DNA of 64,000 nt. Source: Chitinophagales bacterium. GTDB taxonomy: Bacteria > Bacteroidota > Bacteroidia > Chitinophagales > CAIODY01. Positions within the stretch are counted from its first letter, which is position 1; each line of letters starts with the position of its first letter. This document shows, piece by piece, positions 1 through 8,060 of the stretch. The notes beneath the pieces were generated by a model. It did not search any database. It was not told the DNA's origin and worked only from the letters and a program-made list of their open reading frames with translations. A program made the translations under genes and the position numbers. The DNA is taken from assembly GCA_947452995.1 (NCBI GenBank), contig CANGEV010000004.1, positions 92,355-156,354 of the forward strand. Direction: 5' to 3'.

Positions 1-138
1 ACCTATGATAAAAACAATCAAGTAACGAAGGAAATTTTATATAATAAGGGCAGAGTTGTAAAGTATTCAGACTTCGTCAAACATATCTTTACAGAACATC
101 CTGAGAATGCAAAGGATTTAAGTAGTAATGAAGAATAA
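1..138 (+). CDS. C-terminal fragment of an unknown protein (cut by window start)
   Basis: Reading frame 1 is open from the first base to a TAA at 136-138 and encodes the last 45 residues of a protein. The fragment is charged (ending DLSSNEE) and shows no motif I recognise. It overlaps the start of the following glycosyltransferase gene by 11 bases in another frame. That suggests translational coupling in one operon and, by inference, a role in polysaccharide or cell-surface synthesis. The start lies outside the window. Confidence 0.6.
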   Translation, partial: TYDKNNQVTKEILYNKGRVVKYSDFVKHIFTEHPENAKDLSSNEE

Positions 139-1240
139 TCTGCAATTACATATTGTTTCTTTCAGTATTCCCTACCCTGCCAATTATGGTGGCGTAATTG
201 ATGTGTTTCATAAGCTGCGTCTATTGAAACAAGCTAATGTAAAAGTACATCTACACTGTTTTCAATACGATAGAAATCCAGCAAGTATACTGGAACAATA
301 TTGTAATACTGTAAAATATTATCCGCGAAAAGGCGGTATAAAAGCTTTATTAAGCAGCAAACCCTATATAGTAGCAAGCAGGATTAATGAAACCTTGCGC
401 AACAATTTGGAGCGGGATGATTTTCCAATTTTATTTGAAGGCCTTCATTGTTTAGGCAATATTCCAAGCAACGAGCGGCATCTACTTTACAGAGAAAGCA
501 ATATAGAACACGATTATTACAGAGCATTAGCGAAGGCCGATAAAAGTATTTGGAAAGGAATCTACTACAGGAGCGAGGCAAACAAACTTGAAGCATATGA
601 GAGTCGCATAGCCCTTTGCAAAGACATTCTAACGGTTAATAACGCAGATGCACATTATTTTGCAGAAAAATTTCCGCTATCGAAGTCGAGTTATATTCCT
701 TCCTTTCACGCAAATGATGAAGTTAACATTTTAGAAGGCAGAGGCAATTATGTGTTAGTACATGGCAACTGGTTGGTCGAAGAGAACAAAGTTTATCTGG
801 ATTATTTTTTAAAACACATTGCAGCAGAAATAGACGCTCCGATAAAGATCGCGGGTCGATTTATTCCAGAAAAAACAAGTTCTATGTATGCGTATATAAA
901 AAATATTCAATGGATAAATAATCCTGACGAGCAAACAATGCGCGCATTAATACAACAGGCGCAAGTACATTTTCTTTATACAGAACAAGCGACTGGATTA
1001 AAATTAAAGTTATTGAATGTTCTTCACCTAGGAAGGCATGTGGTGCTAAATAGTAAAATGCTTGCCGGCACTGATTTGGAAGAAGCTTGTCATGTAGCTA
1101 ATCAGCCTACAGCTCAGATAGAACAGATCAAACAATTGATGCAACAAGATTTTACCTCAAAAGATAGCGAGAAAAGAACCGTGCAATTGAGTAATTTCAA
1201 CAACCATTCAAATATTCAAAAACTAATTAAGCTTTTATAA
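128..1240 (+). CDS. GT-B-fold glycosyltransferase
   Basis: A 370-residue soluble protein with the outline of a GT4-like glycosyltransferase. The N-terminal Rossmann half opens with a beta strand and a glycine-containing loop (PYPANYGGV, about residues 15-23). The C-terminal half has VLVHGNW near residue 210, then a PDEQTMRALIQQAQVHF segment typical of the end of GT-B proteins, but no clear E-x7-E motif. It probably moves a sugar from a nucleotide donor to a surface glycan; donor and acceptor cannot be read. The ATG overlaps the preceding partial gene and pepT follows 1 base after the stop, so the three may be co-transcribed. Family fairly sure, substrate unknown. Confidence 0.65.
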   Translation: MKNNLQLHIVSFSIPYPANYGGVIDVFHKLRLLKQANVKVHLHCFQYDRNPASILEQYCNTVKYYPRKGGIKALLSSKPYIVASRINETLRNNLERDDFPILFEGLHCLGNIPSNERHLLYRESNIEHDYYRALAKADKSIWKGIYYRSEANKLEAYESRIALCKDILTVNNADAHYFAEKFPLSKSSYIPSFHANDEVNILEGRGNYVLVHGNWLVEENKVYLDYFLKHIAAEIDAPIKIAGRFIPEKTSSMYAYIKNIQWINNPDEQTMRALIQQAQVHFLYTEQATGLKLKLLNVLHLGRHVVLNSKMLAGTDLEEACHVANQPTAQIEQIKQLMQQDFTSKDSEKRTVQLSNFNNHSNIQKLIKLL

Positions 1241-1241
1241 T

Positions 1242-2483
1242 ATGAGTCAGACTTATCAAGTAGCAGAACGTTTCATGCGATATGTAAAAATAGATACACA
1301 GAGTGACCCCACCGCTACCTGTTTTCCTTCTACGGAAAAGCAAAAAGATCTATTGCATTTACTTGCGGAGGAGTTAAAAGTAATGGGCTTATCAGATGCG
1401 CATTGTGATGAACATGGTTACGTATATGCAACGATACCAGCTACGACCTCTAAAAAAGTACCTATACTATGCTTTTGTAGCCATGCTGATACCGCGCCTG
1501 ATTGCAGTGGTAAAGATGTAAAGCCAATACTTCACAAGAATTATCAAGGACAGGATATAGTATTGCCAGATGACGAAACACAAGTATTGCGTTTGGAAGA
1601 TCATCCCTATTTGATAGAATTGATGGGTAATGATTTGATTACGGCTAGCGGTAAAACTTTATTAGGAGCAGATGACAAAGCGGGCGTGGCAATTATTATG
1701 GAGTTTGCAAAATATTTGATCGAGCATCCAGAAATAGAACACGGAGCAATCCGTATTTTATTTACGCCTGACGAAGAAGTGGGAAGAGGTGTAGAGAAAG
1801 TAGACATGAAAAAACTAGGTGCGGACTATGGCTATACTTTAGACGGTGGAGAGCGCGGTTCATTAGAAGCTGAGACCTTTTCAGCAGATGCGATGACCTT
1901 TAATTTTAAAGGAATAAGCGCGCATCCAGGCTATGCAAAAGGGAAAATGGTACATGCAATGAAAGTTGCTGCAGAATTTTTATCGTTGATTCCAAGGGAT
2001 GAGTGGTGTCCGGAGACAACAGAAGACCGTGAAGGTTTTATCCACCCGACTGCATTTACAGGAGGCCTTGAAGAATCAACTGTTAATTTTATAATACGCG
2101 ACTTTGACACAACGAAACTAGCACATCATGAAATGCGTTTAGTAGAATTTGCGAAAGAAGCTATTGCACGTTTCCCGGGTGCTAGTTTTACATCGAGCGT
2201 AAAAGAACAATATCGCAACATGTGGGAAGTGGTACAAAAAACGCCTGCATTAATTGATTATGCAGAAGAAGCGATGATAGCAGCAGGTGTTACACCACGT
2301 AAAATGCTCATTAGAGGTGGTACAGACGGCTCACGCTTGTCATTTATGGGCTTACCCTGTCCGAACATTTTCACCGGAGAAATGGCCATTCATTCCAAGC
2401 TTGAGTACGTGTCTGTGCAAGATATGGAAGCTGCAATTGCTACAATTGTTGAGTTAAGTAAAATTTGGGCTAATAAATCTTAA
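1242..2483 (+). CDS. pepT: Peptidase T (tripeptide aminopeptidase)
   Basis: 413 residues, the usual length for PepT of the M20 metallopeptidase family, which removes the N-terminal residue from tripeptides in the cytoplasm. The di-zinc site is visible: H81 and D83 in SHADTAPD, the bridging aspartate in LLGADDKAG, the EE pair in TPDEEVGRG, and the late histidine in MAIHSKLEYV. The substrate-binding RGGTDGSRLS motif near residue 358 separates PepT from other M20 peptidases. A peptide transporter and a DPP-IV peptidase lie 4-8 kb downstream, in keeping with growth on peptides. It starts 1 base after the glycosyltransferase stop. Confidence 0.95.
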   Translation: MSQTYQVAERFMRYVKIDTQSDPTATCFPSTEKQKDLLHLLAEELKVMGLSDAHCDEHGYVYATIPATTSKKVPILCFCSHADTAPDCSGKDVKPILHKNYQGQDIVLPDDETQVLRLEDHPYLIELMGNDLITASGKTLLGADDKAGVAIIMEFAKYLIEHPEIEHGAIRILFTPDEEVGRGVEKVDMKKLGADYGYTLDGGERGSLEAETFSADAMTFNFKGISAHPGYAKGKMVHAMKVAAEFLSLIPRDEWCPETTEDREGFIHPTAFTGGLEESTVNFIIRDFDTTKLAHHEMRLVEFAKEAIARFPGASFTSSVKEQYRNMWEVVQKTPALIDYAEEAMIAAGVTPRKMLIRGGTDGSRLSFMGLPCPNIFTGEMAIHSKLEYVSVQDMEAAIATIVELSKIWANKS

Positions 2484-2560
2484 CGTATAACCTTAATTTA
2501 ACACTAAGTACACACATAAATCAGATTCAGGATAGAGATTTGTATTGAAACCAAAAGAAC

Positions 2561-3235
2561 ATGGGCACAGCAGCCAAGATATTAATTGTAGATGATGAAT
2601 CGGATATCACTGAATTTATATCCTATAACCTAAAAAAGGAAGGATATGAAACACTGATAGCATCGAATGGTGTAGAGGCGATTAAAAAAGCAAAAGAAAG
2701 TCAGCCAGACCTAATTTTGTTGGATGTAATGATGCCCAAAATGGATGGCTTACAGACCTGTGAATATTTACGCTCTCTTCCTGAATTTAAAGATACAGCC
2801 ATAATATTCCTAACAGCATTACATGATGAAGCTGCGGAACTAAAGGGATTTAATGCGGGTGGCGATGATTATATCGCGAAGCCGATTAAACCAAAGGTAT
2901 TAACAAGTCGTATCAAAGCTCGTCTTAAAAAGGTAAGTGCTGGAGTTGAACCTCAAATAATTGAAGTTGGTGATATCACCATCAACCGAGATAGATATGT
3001 AGTTAGCAAGTCTGGAGAAGATTTAGAACTTGCACGCAAAGAATTTGAATTATTAAGCCTTCTTGCTTCTAAGCCAGGACGTGTATTTCTTCGTCAGGAG
3101 ATCCTAGATAAAATTTGGGGTAGTGATGTGGTAATCGGCGATAGAACTATTGATGTTCATATCAGAAAAATCAGAAGTAAAGTTGGTGAAGATAGAATTA
3201 AAACTGTTAAAGGAGTTGGTTACAAATTTGAGTAG
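2561..3235 (+). CDS. OmpR/PhoB-family response regulator
   Basis: 224 residues. The N-terminal receiver domain (about 6-120) has the acidic DDE triplet, phospho-acceptor D55 in LILLDVMMPK, the conserved T in IIFLTA and K in YIAKPIKP. The C-terminal winged helix (about 130-224) ends with the family signature RTIDVHIRKIRSKVG and VKGVGYKFE. It is a DNA-binding transcription factor, partner of the histidine kinase 9 bases downstream. The pair looks like PhoB/PhoR, but no phosphate-uptake genes are here, so the signal is open. The 77-base gap upstream holds a near match to the -7 box (GAGATTTG, consensus TAnnTTTG). Confidence 0.9.
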   Translation: MGTAAKILIVDDESDITEFISYNLKKEGYETLIASNGVEAIKKAKESQPDLILLDVMMPKMDGLQTCEYLRSLPEFKDTAIIFLTALHDEAAELKGFNAGGDDYIAKPIKPKVLTSRIKARLKKVSAGVEPQIIEVGDITINRDRYVVSKSGEDLELARKEFELLSLLASKPGRVFLRQEILDKIWGSDVVIGDRTIDVHIRKIRSKVGEDRIKTVKGVGYKFE

Positions 3236-3244
3236 ATTTGTAGT

Positions 3245-4285
3245 GTGAAAAATCTAAAACCTTATCAGCTAGCAATAATTCTTAGTTTACCAATTAGTCT
3301 TATTGCCGTTCTATTTCATTTGTTATTCCTTCATACCAATTTGGGATGGTGGGAGCCTATTGTGATGTTAATAATAATTGTGTTTATAACCACCTTTATT
3401 ATTTTCTATGCGATAGAAAAATTCGTCTACCGGAAGATTAAACTTATTTATAAATCAATTCATCGATTAAAATTGGGTAAAGACTTAAAAGATTCATTGG
3501 GCGAACGTATTTCTGAAGATCCTATTACGGATGTTCAGAAAGAGGTAATGGATTGGGCAAGTGATAAACGGACAGAAATTGAGAACCTAAAACGTACCGA
3601 AAAATTCAGAAAGGAATTTCTGCATAACCTTTCCCATGAATTTAAAACGCCCCTATTTAGTATTCAAGGATTTCTTCAAACCCTTATTGACGGGGCGATT
3701 GACGACCCTGAAGTGAATATAAAATTCTTAGAGAAGGCGAATAAAGGAGTGGAACGACTTTGTAATCTCGTGGATGACTTAGATGAAATTTCAAAACTTG
3801 AATCTGGGGAATTAAAATTATATCCAATAGATTTTGATATCAATACATTGACGAAGGAAGTGTTCGATAGTTTGGAAATGAAATCATTCAAACGTTCGAT
3901 TCAACTTCATATTAAAAAAGGCTGTGATCACCCATTTTGGGTACATGCCGATAGAGAGAAAGTCGGGCAAGTAATGATCAATTTAATTACAAATTCGATT
4001 AAATACGGCAAGGAAGGAGGCGAAACTATTGTAGGTTATTATGACATGGGGGATAATATTTTAATTGAAGTGACTGACGATGGAATTGGGATTAGTGAAG
4101 ATCACCTTCCCCGCTTGTTTGAACGCTTTTATCGTGTCGATAGAAGTCGTAGTCGTGAAGCAGGAGGAACAGGTCTGGGTTTATCCATTGTAAAACATAT
4201 TGTAGAGGCGCATGAGCAAACCATTCATGTACGCTCTACTAGCGGAGTTGGAAGCACATTTGGCTTCACACTCGAAAAGCGATAA
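3245..4285 (+). CDS. Membrane sensor histidine kinase (PhoR-like)
   Basis: 346 residues, GTG start. Two transmembrane helices (about 8-29 and 36-57) are joined by a very short loop, so there is hardly any periplasmic sensor; it may sense membrane or intracellular state. A linker leads to the HisKA domain with H131 in LSHEFKTP, then HATPase_c with the N box (NLITNSIKYG), G1 box (DDGIGI), F box (RLFERFYRVD) and G2 box (GGTGLGLSIVKHI). It phosphorylates the regulator encoded immediately upstream; the 9-base gap implies one transcript. Family certain, signal unknown. Confidence 0.9.
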   Translation: MKNLKPYQLAIILSLPISLIAVLFHLLFLHTNLGWWEPIVMLIIIVFITTFIIFYAIEKFVYRKIKLIYKSIHRLKLGKDLKDSLGERISEDPITDVQKEVMDWASDKRTEIENLKRTEKFRKEFLHNLSHEFKTPLFSIQGFLQTLIDGAIDDPEVNIKFLEKANKGVERLCNLVDDLDEISKLESGELKLYPIDFDINTLTKEVFDSLEMKSFKRSIQLHIKKGCDHPFWVHADREKVGQVMINLITNSIKYGKEGGETIVGYYDMGDNILIEVTDDGIGISEDHLPRLFERFYRVDRSRSREAGGTGLGLSIVKHIVEAHEQTIHVRSTSGVGSTFGFTLEKR

Positions 4286-4357
4286 GCCTTTTATTTTAAA
4301 CGCATTTTAAGCTTAGTTTTCGTAACTTCACCCTACTAAATTATTGGTGTGAGGACT

Positions 4358-6406
4358 ATGACTCAAGAAACCCTTTTGAAGGCTTGGAAACTGATGTGCT
4401 ATGCGTCGCGCATGGCCGAAGTGTATGACGAAAATCGTCAGATAACGAAGTATGTTCACAGTACTAGTCGTGGCCATGAAGCTATACAACTAGCTACTGC
4501 ATTTCATTTGAAGCCTTATGATTATGCTTCACCATATTATCGTGACGAGAGTCTTTTACTTGGTCTTGGCTTCACTCCATACGACCTAATGTTACAATTA
4601 TTAGCTAAAGGAGACGATTATTTTAGTGGCGGCAGAAGTTATTATGGACATCCATCTTCCAAATTAAAAGATCGTCCATTGATACCGCATCAATCTTCGG
4701 CTACCGGTATGCAAACAATCCCTGCAACAGGCATGGCGCAAGGGGTTCAATATCTTTGGAAGACGAAGCAATTGAGCGCCCCACAACAACCCGTAGTTGT
4801 ATGTTCGCTTGGTGACGGCTCCGTTACAGAGGGCGAAATCAGTGAAGCATTGCAATTCGCTGTACTTAAGAAATTACCAATCATCTATCTCGTACAAGAT
4901 AATAACTGGGGCATTTCAGCAACTGCTGAAGAGACCAGAACAATGAATGCCTACGAATATGCAGCAGGCTTCAAAGGGTTAGAACGCATCAGTTTTGATG
5001 GCACTAATTTCGCCACCGCCTATGAAGAAATGGGAATGGCCTTTGAATATGTGCGCAATACCGGACAACCTATTTTAGTACACGCAACAGTGCCATTATT
5101 AGGTCATCATACTTCTGGTGTCCGCAAAGAATGGTATCGTACGGAAGAAGATTTAAACGATTGTTCGAATCGTGATCCACAAATTTTATTCAGAAAGCAT
5201 TTAATCAGCACCGGCATTGATCCTTCTCAATTAGATCAAATCAAAGCGGAGGCGATTGAAACAGTTAATAAGGACTTTGAACGTGCTGTAGCGGCACCAG
5301 AGCCCGATCCAAGCACTGTGTTACAACATGAATTTGCTCCGAGTAAATTCATGGATGAAACAGGTGTCCGTCAGCCTGAAGGCAAAGAAAAAGTGGTGAT
5401 GGTTGACGCTGCATTACATGCGGTGGAAGAAATTTTACGCACATATCCAGATGCTATATTTTTTGGTCAGGACGTTGGAAAGCGCTTAGGCGGGGTGTTT
5501 CGCGAAGCTGCTACTTTGGGAGATAAGTTCGGAGACGAACGTATTTTTAACACCGCCATACAAGAAGCCTATATTGTAGGTTCAACGGTAGGTTTAAGTG
5601 CTGTTGGCGTGAAACCAATTGTTGAAATTCAATTTGCCGATTATATCTGGACGGGCGTGAATCAGCTAGTGGTGGAATTGGCGAAAAGTTGTTATTTGAC
5701 TAATGGTAAATTCCCTGTTCAAAGTTTGATACGTGTTCCTATCGGAGCGTATGGAAGTGGAGGTCCTTATCACAGCGGAAGCGTGGAGGCAACACTAACC
5801 ACCATTAAAGGAATAAAAGTGGTTTATCCATCGAATGCTGCGGATTTAAAAGGCTTGATGAAAGCGGCATTCCTTGATCCAAACCCAGTGGTTATGTTAG
5901 AGCACAAAGGTTTGTATTGGAGTAAAGTACCAGGTACAGAGGATGCAAAAACAATAGAACCAGATTCAGATTATATCTTGCCATTGAGTAAGGCTGGCAT
6001 TGCGCTTGCGGCAGATAGTGCGCAGTTAGCCATGGGCAATACAATTTGTGTCGTGACTTATGGGATGGGTGTACATTGGGCAAAAAACGCAGCAGTGCAA
6101 TTCCCTGGTCAGGTAGAAGTAATCGATTTACGAACTCTCTACCCTATGGATGAAGAAACAGTATATGCGAAAGTAAAAGAACATGGCAAGTGTTTATTGC
6201 TAACAGAAGAAGCTTTATTAAACTCATTCATTGAAAGCGTAGCCGGTCGTATCAGTCGTGATTTATTTGAATATTTAGATGCGCCTGTTAAAACGATTGG
6301 TGCAAAAAATGTTCCTGCAATCGCTTTGAACAGTGGTTTAGAGAAGGCTGTATTACCGAATGCAGAGCTTGTTGCAGGCGCAATTAAAGAATTATTAGAA
6401 TATTAA
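4358..6406 (+). CDS. Fused alpha/beta E1 of branched-chain 2-oxoacid dehydrogenase
   Basis: 682 residues from the ATG at 4358; an in-frame GTG at 4349 is possible but less likely. The thiamine-diphosphate E1-alpha half (about 1-325) holds the cofactor motif GDGSVTEGE (GDG at 152-154) ending in DNN at 181-183. The E1-beta half (about 345-682) starts at KEKVVMVDAAL and contains FFGQDVGKRLGGVF and GGPYHSGSVEA. The enzyme decarboxylates 2-oxoacids from valine, leucine and isoleucine and passes the acyl group to lipoyl-E2. The single-chain alpha-beta fusion is common in Bacteroidota. E2 and E3 are not in the window. A shared terminator separates it from the convergent transporter gene. Confidence 0.9.
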   Translation: MTQETLLKAWKLMCYASRMAEVYDENRQITKYVHSTSRGHEAIQLATAFHLKPYDYASPYYRDESLLLGLGFTPYDLMLQLLAKGDDYFSGGRSYYGHPSSKLKDRPLIPHQSSATGMQTIPATGMAQGVQYLWKTKQLSAPQQPVVVCSLGDGSVTEGEISEALQFAVLKKLPIIYLVQDNNWGISATAEETRTMNAYEYAAGFKGLERISFDGTNFATAYEEMGMAFEYVRNTGQPILVHATVPLLGHHTSGVRKEWYRTEEDLNDCSNRDPQILFRKHLISTGIDPSQLDQIKAEAIETVNKDFERAVAAPEPDPSTVLQHEFAPSKFMDETGVRQPEGKEKVVMVDAALHAVEEILRTYPDAIFFGQDVGKRLGGVFREAATLGDKFGDERIFNTAIQEAYIVGSTVGLSAVGVKPIVEIQFADYIWTGVNQLVVELAKSCYLTNGKFPVQSLIRVPIGAYGSGGPYHSGSVEATLTTIKGIKVVYPSNAADLKGLMKAAFLDPNPVVMLEHKGLYWSKVPGTEDAKTIEPDSDYILPLSKAGIALAADSAQLAMGNTICVVTYGMGVHWAKNAAVQFPGQVEVIDLRTLYPMDEETVYAKVKEHGKCLLLTEEALLNSFIESVAGRISRDLFEYLDAPVKTIGAKNVPAIALNSGLEKAVLPNAELVAGAIKELLEY

Positions 6407-6427
6407 TTAGAAGATACAATAAGACAT

Positions 6428-6463
6428 AAAAAAAGGCGATTGAATATTCAATCGCCTTTTTTT
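6428..6463. terminator. Bidirectional rho-independent terminator
   Basis: A 36-base perfect palindrome: an A-run, the stem GGCGATTGAATATTCAATCGCC and a T-run. It sits 21 bases after the E1 gene and 17 before the end of the convergent transporter gene, so it can stop transcription both ways. Confidence 0.9.
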
Positions 6464-6480
6464 ATAAGTTGTATCAGGTA

Positions 6481-8004
6481 TTAACGAATGCCATGCATCA
6501 TCTTTTCTAACTTCTTACAAAGCAAGAACAAGATAATAGATGCAGCACCAGAGAAGGCAACGAATACGATGAAATAAGAATATAAATCAGCGATTTCAAA
6601 ACCTAAGATACTTGGATGGGTAGTTGCCTTTGGATCAGGATACAAACTACTCATAGTACCCGCTAATTTATTGCCGGTAGCAACAGCTAAAAACCAGATA
6701 CCCATCATCAATGAAGTGAAGCGTGCTGGCGTAAGCTTGTTTACCATTGACAAGCCAATCGGACTTAAAAACAATTCACCAATAGTGTGTAAGAAATATA
6801 ACCCTGTCAAGAAGAAAATAGAGGCTCCAGTTACAGGAATTGTTTTAGAACCGAATGCGATTAGCAAGAATCCGATAGCCAACAAAGCTAAGCCCATAGA
6901 TTGTTTATAAGGCGCTGCAGGATTGATACCGCGCTTGGAAAGGCGCATCCACATAGCAGAGATGATCGGAGCTAAAATCACGATAAATCCGGCGTTAAAA
7001 CTTTGGAAATACGATGCTGGCATTAACCAACCGAAGATGTTACGATTCGTTTGTTCTTCAGCAAAGAAAGTCAATGAAGCACCTGCTTGCTCAAAACACA
7101 TCCAGAAGAAAATTACGAAAATCATGATTAGAATAATTACCCATAGACGATCTTTCTCAATCTTAGAAAGCGACTTATCCGTGATGATCACAAATGGTCC
7201 GACTAATGTCATGCCGTAAATTAAAGCACCCCATACATCCACGCCTAAGGCAAAGTGAATGACAGAGAAAGCAGCGATGATACCTCCGATTAAAATCCCT
7301 AGTTGTGTTGAACTAAAGGCAGCTCCTTTTGAATCACCTTCGTTGGCTGACTTATTTGGCCCCATTCCAAGTTGTGTTCCATCCGGACCAACCACGTATT
7401 TGTCTTTCAACATATAGAAGATTACAAGACTCAATAGCATCCCAACTCCGGCAGAGAGGAAGCCCCATTTAAAATCTACATTTTCTCCAAGGTAGCCACA
7501 TAATAATGGAGCGACGAAAGCACCTGCATTGATACCCATGTAGAAAATAGTATAAGCCCCATCCTTACGAGAATCGCCATCAGGATACAATTGACCAACC
7601 ATCGTAGAGATATTTGGTTTGAAGAATCCATTACCGAAGATCAAAGTTCCTAAACCAGCCCACATCAAGGCTAGCGACAAGCCTTTATCTGCATTGTGCG
7701 CAAAGGACGCTGAGAAGAACATTAAAAACTGACCAATAGCCATTAGCAAACCACCAACGAAAATCGACTTACGGTTTCCCCAATAACGATCCGCTACATA
7801 ACCTCCTATTAGGGGTGTTAAATAAACTAATCCAGTATAACTTCCATATATATTACTTGCAAAGGCCTTATCTAGTAAAAGTACTTTTGTCATGTACAGG
7901 ATAAAGATGGCGCGCATTCCATAATAACTAAAGCGCTCCCAGAACTCCGTTGCAAAAAGAACGTATAATCCCTTCGGGTGTCCTGTTTGGTTGTTTTGGC
8001 TCAT
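6481..8004 (-). CDS. POT-family proton-coupled di/tripeptide transporter
   Basis: 507 residues with about 12-14 hydrophobic helices. The POT/PTR2 signature is at the N-terminus: EFWERFSYYGMRAI (ExxERFxYY motif, about residues 15-28). The second family motif is recognisable in FYMGINAGAFVAPL near residue 155. It imports di- and tripeptides with protons across the inner membrane. It is transcribed in the same direction as the downstream part of the peptide theme: the DPP-IV peptidase gene lies 56 bases upstream of its ATG, and peptidase T is about 4 kb away. An integral membrane transporter, family certain; exact peptide range is not readable. Confidence 0.93.
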   Translation of the reverse strand: MSQNNQTGHPKGLYVLFATEFWERFSYYGMRAIFILYMTKVLLLDKAFASNIYGSYTGLVYLTPLIGGYVADRYWGNRKSIFVGGLLMAIGQFLMFFSASFAHNADKGLSLALMWAGLGTLIFGNGFFKPNISTMVGQLYPDGDSRKDGAYTIFYMGINAGAFVAPLLCGYLGENVDFKWGFLSAGVGMLLSLVIFYMLKDKYVVGPDGTQLGMGPNKSANEGDSKGAAFSSTQLGILIGGIIAAFSVIHFALGVDVWGALIYGMTLVGPFVIITDKSLSKIEKDRLWVIILIMIFVIFFWMCFEQAGASLTFFAEEQTNRNIFGWLMPASYFQSFNAGFIVILAPIISAMWMRLSKRGINPAAPYKQSMGLALLAIGFLLIAFGSKTIPVTGASIFFLTGLYFLHTIGELFLSPIGLSMVNKLTPARFTSLMMGIWFLAVATGNKLAGTMSSLYPDPKATTHPSILGFEIADLYSYFIVFVAFSGAASIILFLLCKKLEKMMHGIR

Positions 8005-8060
8005 GTGTGATTTATTTAGGTTTTAGATTTTACAATATACAAAAATTTCCGTAAACATTT